Source of the DNA: Saprospiraceae bacterium
Lineage (GTDB): Bacteria > Bacteroidota > Bacteroidia > Chitinophagales > Saprospiraceae
Assembly: GCA_013042795.1 (NCBI GenBank)
Contig: JABDPK010000156.1
Coordinates: 1-5,422, forward strand
Direction: 5' to 3'
DNA length: 5,422 nt
Under the pieces are notes generated by a model. The model worked only from the letters and a program-made list of their open reading frames with translations, made no database searches and was not told where the DNA came from. Every line of letters starts with the position of its first letter. The stretch's first letter is position 1. Of the stretch, positions 1-5,422 are shown in pieces. Both the position numbers and the translations under genes were made by a program.

Positions 1-1320
1 GCCTTGTCCAATCCTGCTTCGGATCAGAATATTGAATTACGGGACAGGGATATCATTGAACTTTGGTCAAAGAAGCGATTTAATGATAACCTTACCATTG
101 CCGTTAGTGGGTCGGTTCGAATTCCAGGCCAGTTTGCATACGACAATTCGAAATCGATCAGAGTAAGAGATGCGATTATGAGAGCAGGAGGAATGACAAG
201 GGATGCATCAAATATTGCAGTTATTCATGAAAATGATCCGCTTAATCCAAGAATCAAGTCCTATAGGACGATTGATAATCTTGATGAGATATTCAAAGAC
301 CCACAGTCTGAAAGTAATTTCATACTTGATCCATTTGACAGTTTGGTTGTGGAATCCAAAAACACCTTTATTGAAGAATCATATGTCAGGGTAGAAGGTG
401 CTGTGAACAGACCCGGAGAATACCAGTATGGACAGGATATGACGATTAGAGATCTGCTCGTTCTTGCAGGAGGATTTAAGATGGCTGCATCAACGAATAA
501 TATTGAAATATCAAGGGTCATCATAAGGAACAATCAGCCTACACAAACTGTGGTTGATAAACTTGAAGTTGACAGGTCTTACAACGTTATTGGTTTTGAA
601 GGCGGTTATTTGCTGGAGCCTTTTGATAATATTGCCGTAAGATATATCAATGAATTTGAGTTGCAGCAAAGGGTTTTTCTTGAAGGTGAAGTCAAGTTTC
701 CAGGGCCTTATGCCATCTCTAAAAAAAATGAACGCATAAGTTCTGTAATCAATAGGGCAGGGGGGTTAAGCCAGGAGGCCTTTCCTGCAGGTGCAACGCT
801 TGACAGAAGCGAAAATGATTATGGATCGATCGTTATCAAACTTGATGAAATATTAAATGACCCTTCTTCAGAATTCAATTTTGTTGTTAAGAATGGAGAT
901 CGGATTACAGTACCCAAGACCAGGGAATTTGTCACAATTCGCGGAGCAACTAAAGTCAAAGAAGTTGTCGGTGAAGCGGCTATCAATGTAGGGAATGAAA
1001 TCCATGTGCCCTACCACCAGGGAAAAGACGCCATGTTCTATATCAATGAATATGCCGGTGGACTAAATGAACTTGCAGACCGTCAAAAAATATTCGTGGA
1101 ACATGCCAATGGCGAAATCAAGAAACCTAGGAATGCGCTGTTTAAAAAAGTGTATCCCAAGGTCCTTAAAGGCTCAACAATTACTGTGGGATACAAAACA
1201 CCTGAAGATCCTGAATCAAAAGAACAAACTGATGTCGACTGGACTAAAGTACTTGGTGATTCTGTAGCGCAGGCAATGAGTATACTCACCCTTATTCTTC
1301 TAATCGAAAGGCTGGACTAA
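1..1320 (+). CDS. Multi-SLBB outer-membrane polysaccharide export protein (5' partial)
   Basis: This is the C-terminal part (about 439 codons) of a polysaccharide export protein of the Wza/GumB-like superfamily. Such proteins form the outer-membrane channel or periplasmic collar for capsule or exopolysaccharide export. The frame is open from base 1. The TTG at position 4 has no visible start signals, and no signal peptide or N-terminal poly-export domain is present, so the true start lies upstream. Counting the TTG as residue 1, four SLBB-like (beta-grasp) repeats are visible. Three are canonical, with a G-x-V-x-x-PG-x-Y/F core followed by an (R)AGG turn: about 33-68 (GSVRIPGQF, RAGG), 127-163 (GAVNRPGEY, LAGG) and 224-260 (GEVKFPGPY, RAGG). 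A diverged fourth spans about 308-358 (IRGATK, YAGG). The tail ends in a hydrophobic helix at about 419-437 (VAQAMSILTLILLIERL), which fits the C-terminal membrane helix of Wza-type exporters. No Wzc/Wzz partner follows, because the next gene is convergent. The family call is firm; the exported polymer is unknown. Confidence 0.9.
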   Translation, partial: ALSNPASDQNIELRDRDIIELWSKKRFNDNLTIAVSGSVRIPGQFAYDNSKSIRVRDAIMRAGGMTRDASNIAVIHENDPLNPRIKSYRTIDNLDEIFKDPQSESNFILDPFDSLVVESKNTFIEESYVRVEGAVNRPGEYQYGQDMTIRDLLVLAGGFKMAASTNNIEISRVIIRNNQPTQTVVDKLEVDRSYNVIGFEGGYLLEPFDNIAVRYINEFELQQRVFLEGEVKFPGPYAISKKNERISSVINRAGGLSQEAFPAGATLDRSENDYGSIVIKLDEILNDPSSEFNFVVKNGDRITVPKTREFVTIRGATKVKEVVGEAAINVGNEIHVPYHQGKDAMFYINEYAGGLNELADRQKIFVEHANGEIKKPRNALFKKVYPKVLKGSTITVGYKTPEDPESKEQTDVDWTKVLGDSVAQAMSILTLILLIERLD

Positions 1321-1351
1321 AGAAGACATTATTTTACAACTTGAGTTCGTT

Positions 1352-1389
1352 ACAGAATATTGTTGAACCTATTGTTCAGTATATTCTGT
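1352..1389. terminator. Imperfect hairpin at the convergent junction (possible bidirectional terminator)
   Basis: The arms are ACAGAATAT (1352-1360) with ATATTCTGT (1381-1389), and TGAAC (1364-1368) with GTTCA (1374-1378), closed by the 5-nt loop CTATT. The short internal segment can add two G-U wobble pairs, leaving one bulged T. The pgk stop codon (1369-1371) lies in the loop, and the last pgk codons form one arm. The plus-strand gene ends 31 bp to the left. There is no long T-run on either side, so this is not a classical intrinsic terminator. It could end both convergent transcripts or protect their 3' ends. That role is inferred from structure and position only. Confidence 0.4.
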
Positions 1390-2580
1390 TTCAATCGCCT
1401 TTATACCAGGTAGTTTTTTGCCTTCAAGATATTCAAGTAATGCACCACCCCCTGTAGATATATATGAAATCTTATCCGCAAGACCTGATTGATTGACCGC
1501 CGCAACGGAATCACCACCACCAACAAGAGAAAATGCATCATCTTCTGTAGACCGGGCTACTGCTTCTGCTATCCTTAATGTTCCTGAATTGAAGTTTTCA
1601 AATTCGAAAACACCGACTGGTCCATTCCAAAGAATCGTTCTGGAATCCATAATGATTTCCGAATATCTTTTGATCGCTTTTGGTCCGATATCCAAACCCA
1701 TCCATCCTTCAGGTATTTCATCAGATGGAACAATATTTCTGTTTGCATCATTTGAAAAATCATCTGCAATGACGCTATCAACAGGAAAATGGAGATCTAC
1801 ATTTCTTTCTTTAGCTCTTGCTATCAGATCATTGGCCAGATCTATATGACTTTTTTCAAGAAGTGAAGAACCTACCTGTCCGCCCATGGCTTTAATGAAG
1901 GTAAAACTCATGCCACCACCTATCAAAATGTTATCAGTAAAATCCATGAGCTTCTCAATGAGCTGGATCTTGTCCGATACTTTGGCGCCTCCAAGGATGG
2001 CAGTGAATGGTCTTCTCGGACTATTCATTACCTTTTCAGCGTTCTCGATTTCTTTCCTCATCAAAAGCCCGAATCCTTTTTGATCTTTACGGAAAAACCT
2101 GGCAACGGTTGCTGTAGAGGCATGTTCCCTGTGCGCTGTTCCGAAAGCATCATTGATATAGATGTCTGCCAGTTTGGAAAGTTTGGCAGCCATTTCTTCG
2201 TCTCCTGTCTTTTCACCTTTTTCGAAACGCGTATTTTCCAAAAGCAGTACCTCTCCGGGATTCAGTGCCAGTGCCTTGTCAAATGCATCGGAACCTACCG
2301 TATCCGATGCGAATTTTATTTCTCTGTTCAGAAGAGCAGAAAGATGAGGGACCAGATGCCTTAAAGTAAATTTTTCAACATTCATCGAACCGTCCTCATT
2401 GAGTTTTTTTCCTGGCCTGCCGAGGTGAGAACAAAGAATCACCGATGCACCTTTATCAAGAATATCTTCTATGGTAGGAAGCGCTTTCCTGATCCTTGTG
2501 TCATCGGTGATTTTGTAGTCCTTATCCAATGGAACATTAAAGTCCACCCGGATCAGGACACGTTTATTTTTGAATTCCAT
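1369..2580 (-). CDS. pgk: Phosphoglycerate kinase
   Basis: This is a cytosolic glycolytic enzyme that transfers the acyl phosphate of 1,3-bisphosphoglycerate to ADP, giving 3-phosphoglycerate and ATP (reversible in gluconeogenesis). At 403 residues it has the usual bacterial length and appears intact. Family motifs occur in order: RVDFNVPLD at 11-19 (substrate binding), SHLGRPG at 51-57, ENTRFEKGEK at 115-124, NDAFGTAHREHAS at 143-155, GGAKVSDKI at 197-205 (nucleotide site and hinge region), IGGGMSFTF at 220-228, WNGPVGVFE at 318-326 and GGGDSVAAV at 354-362 (nucleotide phosphate loop). It starts at an ATG 6 bp after the gap stop codon, with no Shine-Dalgarno sequence in that spacer. It is therefore almost certainly co-transcribed with gap and perhaps translated by coupling. 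The product of gap is its substrate. Its 3' end lies inside the hairpin at 1352-1389. Confidence 0.98.
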   Translation of the reverse strand: MEFKNKRVLIRVDFNVPLDKDYKITDDTRIRKALPTIEDILDKGASVILCSHLGRPGKKLNEDGSMNVEKFTLRHLVPHLSALLNREIKFASDTVGSDAFDKALALNPGEVLLLENTRFEKGEKTGDEEMAAKLSKLADIYINDAFGTAHREHASTATVARFFRKDQKGFGLLMRKEIENAEKVMNSPRRPFTAILGGAKVSDKIQLIEKLMDFTDNILIGGGMSFTFIKAMGGQVGSSLLEKSHIDLANDLIARAKERNVDLHFPVDSVIADDFSNDANRNIVPSDEIPEGWMGLDIGPKAIKRYSEIIMDSRTILWNGPVGVFEFENFNSGTLRIAEAVARSTEDDAFSLVGGGDSVAAVNQSGLADKISYISTGGGALLEYLEGKKLPGIKAIETEYTEQ

Positions 2581-2586
2581 ATGTGA

Positions 2587-3579
2587 CTATGCTATTCTTA
2601 GAGCCAGGTCAGCCAATCTTGCAGAATAACCAGCCTCATTATCATACCATGAAACCACTTTAATCATTTTGCCCAATACGCTTGTAAGCTGTGAATCAAA
2701 GATGGATGAATATGGATTTCTCACAATATCAGAAGATACAAGTGGTTCTTCAGAATATTGGAGAACACCTTTCATGGAACCTTCAGAATATTTTTTGAAT
2801 GTTTCATTGATCTCTTCAACTGTAACATCTTTCTCTACAAGTACATTTAATTCTACCAAGGACCCTGTAATAATTGGTACTCTTAAAGCAATGGCAAACA
2901 ACTTGCCTTTAATATCAGGAAGTACCTTTCCGACGGCATTTGCAGCACCTGTAGATGTTGGAACAATATTGAATGCGGCAGCCCGTGCTCTCCTCAGGTC
3001 ACTATGAGGTGAGTCCTGAATCTTCTGGTCAGATGTATATGCATGGGTCGTTGTCATAGATCCCTGGACTAATCCCCAGTTATCGCTGATTACCTTACAT
3101 ACCGGTGCCAGACAATTGGTTGTGCATGAAGCATTACTCATGAAAACCTCATCTCCTGTTATCTCATTGTCATTGACACCAAGAACAATAGTTTTTACAC
3201 CTTCTCCTTTCGCAGGAGCTGAAACAAGAACTTTTTTAGCACCTGCATCAATATGCAATTGCATTTGCTCTTTCGTTCTGAATATACCTGTACATTCAAG
3301 AACCAGGTCAACACCCAGTTCAGCCCATGGTAGTTCGGCCGGGTTCCTGATTGCAGTGGCTACAATCTTTTGACCATTAACAATAATATGCTCATCTGTA
3401 GCTGAAATATCTGCATCGTATGGACCATGGGCACTGTCTCTTCGCAGTAGGTGGGCCAGGGTATTATTATCAGTAAGATCATTGATTCCTACTATTTCGA
3501 TATCTTCCTGGTTGAAAAGATTACGAAATGTAAGTCTTCCAATTCTTCCAAATCCGTTAATAGCTATTTTTTTTGCCAT
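2587..3579 (-). CDS. gap: Type I glyceraldehyde-3-phosphate dehydrogenase
   Basis: This enzyme oxidises and phosphorylates glyceraldehyde-3-phosphate to 1,3-bisphosphoglycerate using NAD(P)+, in the cytosol. The chosen ATG at 3579 gives MAKKIAINGFGRIGR, 330 residues, the usual length and N-terminus of the family. An in-frame TTG at 3612 would add 11 Lys-rich residues with no family match. In the 330-residue numbering, the Rossmann motif NGFGRIGR is at 8-15, the catalytic Cys is C152 in SNASCTTNCLAP, and the catalytic His is H179 in TTTHAYTSDQ. DLRRARAAA follows at about 194-202, and the conserved WYDNEAGYS is near the C-terminus (311-319). The acidic residue in INDLTD (D34) suggests NAD+ preference, by analogy with the Asp that binds the adenosine ribose in NAD-specific enzymes. 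Position 190 is Ser before Pro, where Leu-Pro is common in Bacillus enzymes. It is the first gene of the gap-pgk pair. Its leader is A-rich without a clear Shine-Dalgarno sequence. Confidence 0.97.
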   Translation of the reverse strand: MAKKIAINGFGRIGRLTFRNLFNQEDIEIVGINDLTDNNTLAHLLRRDSAHGPYDADISATDEHIIVNGQKIVATAIRNPAELPWAELGVDLVLECTGIFRTKEQMQLHIDAGAKKVLVSAPAKGEGVKTIVLGVNDNEITGDEVFMSNASCTTNCLAPVCKVISDNWGLVQGSMTTTHAYTSDQKIQDSPHSDLRRARAAAFNIVPTSTGAANAVGKVLPDIKGKLFAIALRVPIITGSLVELNVLVEKDVTVEEINETFKKYSEGSMKGVLQYSEEPLVSSDIVRNPYSSIFDSQLTSVLGKMIKVVSWYDNEAGYSARLADLALRIA

Positions 3580-3609
3580 TTTGATTTTATTTAGTTTTTT
3601 AATTGTGCA

Positions 3610-3617
3610 CAAAAATA
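3610..3617 (-). promoter_or_regulatory. Candidate Bacteroidota -7 box for gap-pgk
   Basis: Read on the minus strand, this is TATTTTTG, an exact match to the Bacteroidota -7 consensus TAnnTTTG. Transcription would start near 3603, leaving a leader of roughly 25 nt before the gap ATG at 3579. No good -33 element (TTTG or TTG) sits at the usual distance; the only TTTGG (3632-3628) is about 10 nt away and lies within the terminator stem. The box overlaps the T-tract of the upstream gene's terminator, and short AT-rich matches arise easily by chance, so support is moderate. Confidence 0.4.
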
Positions 3618-3647
3618 AAAAAGGCTGCCAAATAATGTTTGGCAGCC
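3611..3647 (-). terminator. Rho-independent terminator of the cytochrome-copper oxygenase gene
   Basis: On the minus strand, a perfect 10-bp stem is formed by GGCTGCCAAA (3647-3638) and TTTGGCAGCC (3632-3623) around the 5-nt loop CATTA. It is followed at once by TTTTTTATTTTT (3622-3611). The stem begins 20 nt after the stop codon at 3668. The GC-rich stem base plus T-tract is a textbook intrinsic terminator, and it separates the right-hand gene from gap-pgk. A weaker T-run on the plus-strand side (about 3652-3657) has no plus-strand gene to serve. Confidence 0.9.
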
Positions 3648-3667
3648 ATGATTTTTTAATTTAAATA

Positions 3668-5260
3668 TTATGGTTTAATAAACTTCTGGGTCATATTTAG
3701 CTTTGACGATGAAATTCGAAGCATATAAGGGCCAGTTTCAAGGCTTGAGGCCTCAAAATTTATAATATGCTTACCTGCATTGAAAAACTCATTGTCCCTT
3801 AATGTCCTGATTTTTCTTCCATTGAGGTCGATAATTTCGATTCTGACACTTGTTCCTTGTTCCAGACTGAAACCGGCATTCACATAAGACTCAACTGGGT
3901 TGGGGAAAATAGGATACATTTTATTTTCAGGGAATCCAGCGATCAAATCTTCAAGGCTGGTGGTTTCTTCACCAAATACAACATTTTCATCGCCGGCCTG
4001 GTATGGTACATATGAAATCGGTAAATAATACATTTCATCTTCAGTGCCTTCTCCCCAGGTTGTAAACTGCGGAGGATTCGAAGGATTATTAGGATTTTCC
4101 GTTGTGTTATCATAACTGGCAATCGCATGAACACGCGCTCCTTTTTCTGCCACAATAAACCTGTTAAAATAATATCCTCCCTGCCAGTTAAAATCCCATT
4201 CATTTATTCTGACAAGATTGATGATTTCACCATCTGGCTGCTCAAGATAGACTTCCCAGTGTTGTCCGAGTAAATGCATGTGGGGAGAAATGCCAATAAG
4301 GCTGATATCTTCAGGAACAGTCCAGATACCATGAAATTCTCTCACTGTATTTGGATAAATAACAAAAAGCTCATTGATGACATTAAAAAACGGGACCATG
4401 ATATGATTCTGTACTTCCCGCTCAAATACCTCATTTTCATCTGCAAAGAAAATATTGAAAGAAGACTGATCCGTTTCATCCACAGGCCAGGGTGCATAAT
4501 GTACCTGGACGACCAGGTCGCTTCCTGCCCTGAGGGTCTGACCCAATCCATCGGGAAAGTACAACGGCTTTTGACCCGGTACATATCCTGGATATTGTTT
4601 TTGATTAAGAATATCTTCAGCATCATCCCCCGCAAAGCCACCGAATCCATCAAAACCATATTCAGGGGTTTGGGCATCGTTGGCTCTTGCGATGCCTGTG
4701 ATATCTTCAAAAAAGAGGGCATGGTGGACAATCTTCTTGTTTCCCGGACGCATTTCAAAAGCTTTAACAACTTTATCTTCTGTCAGACCTGTTGGAATGA
4801 CAAAATACCTGTATTCATCTGTGTTATTTCCTTTGTGGAGATATGCCTCTTCCATCGACAGCACAAGATCTGGTTGGCCGAGTACGGAACCTTCTGGAAA
4901 ATCAGGATAAGGAGGTTCTTCTCCTGCATCACCGTATGGTTTTCCGGCATCTACCCATGCGCTGATAGCTTCTATTTCTTCATCAGTGAGAAAATTTTCA
5001 CCCTGGAACCTGGAGTATTCTGGATCTGGTTTCCATGGTGGCATATATTTTATAGAGGTGACATACCTGATGGTTTCAGCCCAGTTTTTCACTTCATCAT
5101 AATTAGTCAGTGACATAGGACCAATCTCACCGGCCCGGTGGCAGACAGCACAATTATTGTAAATAATAGGTGCAATATCTTTGGTGTAGGTGATTTGTGA
5201 ATTCAGTTGAAGAGAAAAAGAATAGATAATAAAGGCAACAACAGATAATCGTAATTTCAT
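3668..5260 (-). CDS. Secreted cytochrome c / PHM-like copper monooxygenase fusion with T9SS sorting domain
   Basis: This is a 530-residue exported redox protein. Residues 1 to about 21 form a signal peptide (KLR, a hydrophobic core, then LNSQ). Residues 22 to about 110 are a cytochrome c-like segment with one heme motif, CAVCH at 37-41, and a probable axial Met, M73 in YMPPW. About 130-420 resembles copper type II ascorbate-dependent monooxygenases (the PHM fold). All six copper ligands can be assigned: H179 and H180 (KIVHHALFF) and H254 (VQVHY) for the first copper, and H327 and H329 (SPHMHLLG) and M410 (TEDEMYYL) for the second. Their spacing is close to that of rat PHM. About 448-530 is a T9SS type A sorting domain (YPIFPNPVESYV, then VRIEIIDLNGRKI, ending TQKFIKP), predicting transport across the outer membrane to the surface or medium. 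The only cysteines are the two heme ones. The gene appears monocistronic, with its own terminator. The substrate is unknown, and hydroxylation of an organic compound fed by the heme is only inference. Confidence 0.88.
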   Translation of the reverse strand: MKLRLSVVAFIIYSFSLQLNSQITYTKDIAPIIYNNCAVCHRAGEIGPMSLTNYDEVKNWAETIRYVTSIKYMPPWKPDPEYSRFQGENFLTDEEIEAISAWVDAGKPYGDAGEEPPYPDFPEGSVLGQPDLVLSMEEAYLHKGNNTDEYRYFVIPTGLTEDKVVKAFEMRPGNKKIVHHALFFEDITGIARANDAQTPEYGFDGFGGFAGDDAEDILNQKQYPGYVPGQKPLYFPDGLGQTLRAGSDLVVQVHYAPWPVDETDQSSFNIFFADENEVFEREVQNHIMVPFFNVINELFVIYPNTVREFHGIWTVPEDISLIGISPHMHLLGQHWEVYLEQPDGEIINLVRINEWDFNWQGGYYFNRFIVAEKGARVHAIASYDNTTENPNNPSNPPQFTTWGEGTEDEMYYLPISYVPYQAGDENVVFGEETTSLEDLIAGFPENKMYPIFPNPVESYVNAGFSLEQGTSVRIEIIDLNGRKIRTLRDNEFFNAGKHIINFEASSLETGPYMLRISSSKLNMTQKFIKP

Positions 5261-5316
5261 TTTAAGGAGTTGAGCTATAAAATTAGGTATTTGAACTGAA
5301 AATTACCATGATAGCT

Positions 5317-5422
5317 TTATATATCCTGAGTGAGACTAGAGAAATCTTCGAAGGTCTTATAATTCAATCCTGCAAATGATTTGTCTATATGATTCTTTTG
5401 TACCAGGCAATCTATACCGGCC
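5317..5422 (-). CDS. C-terminal end of an unidentified protein (5' partial)
   Basis: A minus-strand frame is open from the window edge and ends at TAA (5319-5317), giving 34 residues that begin AGIDCLVQKNH and end EDFSSLTQDI. The composition looks protein-like: a hydrophobic strand (GIDCLV), a charged loop, then a probable helix. The other two minus-strand frames close early or read poorly. The pattern of an AGI-plus-strand segment followed by a terminal xxFSxL helix recalls the end of HAD-superfamily hydrolases, but this is too short to name a family. The same-strand cytochrome gene starts 56 bp downstream, so the two could be co-transcribed; no terminator is evident between them. Confidence 0.45.
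   Translation of the reverse strand, partial: AGIDCLVQKNHIDKSFAGLNYKTFEDFSSLTQDI

Noticed and set aside
4..6. TTG as a start codon for the SLBB protein.
   Set aside because: The frame is open to the window edge, there is no signal peptide, and exporters of this type carry an N-terminal export domain that is missing here. The gene is simply cut by the window.
1493..1849. Plus-strand open frame (118 codons) inside pgk.
   Set aside because: It is antisense to conserved pgk motifs, has no independent start signals or recognisable domain, and is best explained as a shadow.
3580..3612. N-terminal extension of gap from the TTG at 3612.
   Set aside because: The added residues (CTIKKLNKIK region) do not match the family. 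The TTG overlaps the candidate -7 box, so it would lie upstream of the predicted transcript start. The ATG at 3579 gives the canonical N-terminus.
4274..5113. Long open frame on the plus strand (about 279 codons) antisense to the cytochrome-copper oxygenase gene.
   Set aside because: The opposite strand encodes a clear multi-domain protein with heme and copper motifs. The antisense translation is rich in Ile, Phe, Cys and Trp in no recognisable pattern and has no family motif, so it is a shadow of codon usage.
5261..5316. Possible promoter for the cytochrome-copper oxygenase gene: minus-strand near-matches TAATTTTC (5305-5298) and TAATTTTA (5285-5278).
   Set aside because: Both miss the final G of TAnnTTTG and neither has a -33 element at the right distance. 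In AT-rich spacer DNA such matches are expected by chance.
5273..5316. Inverted repeat AGCTAT / ATAGCT (5311-5316 and 5273-5278).
   Set aside because: It has only 6 bp per arm with a 32-nt loop and no T-run or known operator pattern, so it cannot be told from chance.
1..5422. Search for CRISPR arrays, tRNA or rRNA genes, insertion sequences and direct repeats.
   Set aside because: No spaced direct repeats, cloverleaf-like segments, transposase-like frames or terminal inverted repeats were seen by eye. Nearly all of the window is occupied by ordinary coding sequence.

Overview
The window reads as a chromosomal segment from a Bacteroidota bacterium, probably an aerobic environmental lineage rather than a gut one (inference). 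The reasons are a C-terminal domain of the type IX secretion (T9SS) type A sorting kind, Shine-Dalgarno-poor gene starts with A-rich leaders, a promoter element resembling the Bacteroidota -7 box TAnnTTTG, and a long multi-SLBB polysaccharide export protein.

Layout, left to right. (1) Positions 1-1320, plus strand: the 3' part of a multi-SLBB outer-membrane polysaccharide export protein (Wza/GumB-like superfamily), cut by the window edge. (2) Positions 1321-1368: a short convergent junction, where a long imperfect hairpin (1352-1389) runs into the last codons of pgk. (3) Positions 1369-3579, minus strand: a two-gene glycolytic operon, transcribed gap then pgk with only 6 bp between them. It covers the consecutive steps glyceraldehyde-3-phosphate to 1,3-bisphosphoglycerate to 3-phosphoglycerate. 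(4) Positions 3580-3667: a compact intergenic region with a strong intrinsic terminator for the gene on its right; the terminator's T-tract contains a candidate -7 box for gap. (5) Positions 3668-5260, minus strand: a secreted fusion protein made of a signal peptide, a single-heme cytochrome c-like segment, a copper type II (peptidylglycine alpha-hydroxylating monooxygenase, PHM-like) module with all six copper ligands visible, and a T9SS sorting domain. (6) Positions 5261-5422: about 56 bp of spacer, then the probable last 34 codons of another minus-strand gene.

The glycolytic pair is core metabolism. The SLBB exporter and the cytochrome-copper oxygenase both act in the envelope or outside the cell, and nothing in the sequence links them functionally to the glycolytic genes. 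The most interesting item is the heme-copper fusion protein, an apparently self-contained surface or secreted redox enzyme of unknown substrate. Nothing else here looks like an undescribed system; the two RNA-structure observations (3610-3647 and 1352-1389) are modest.
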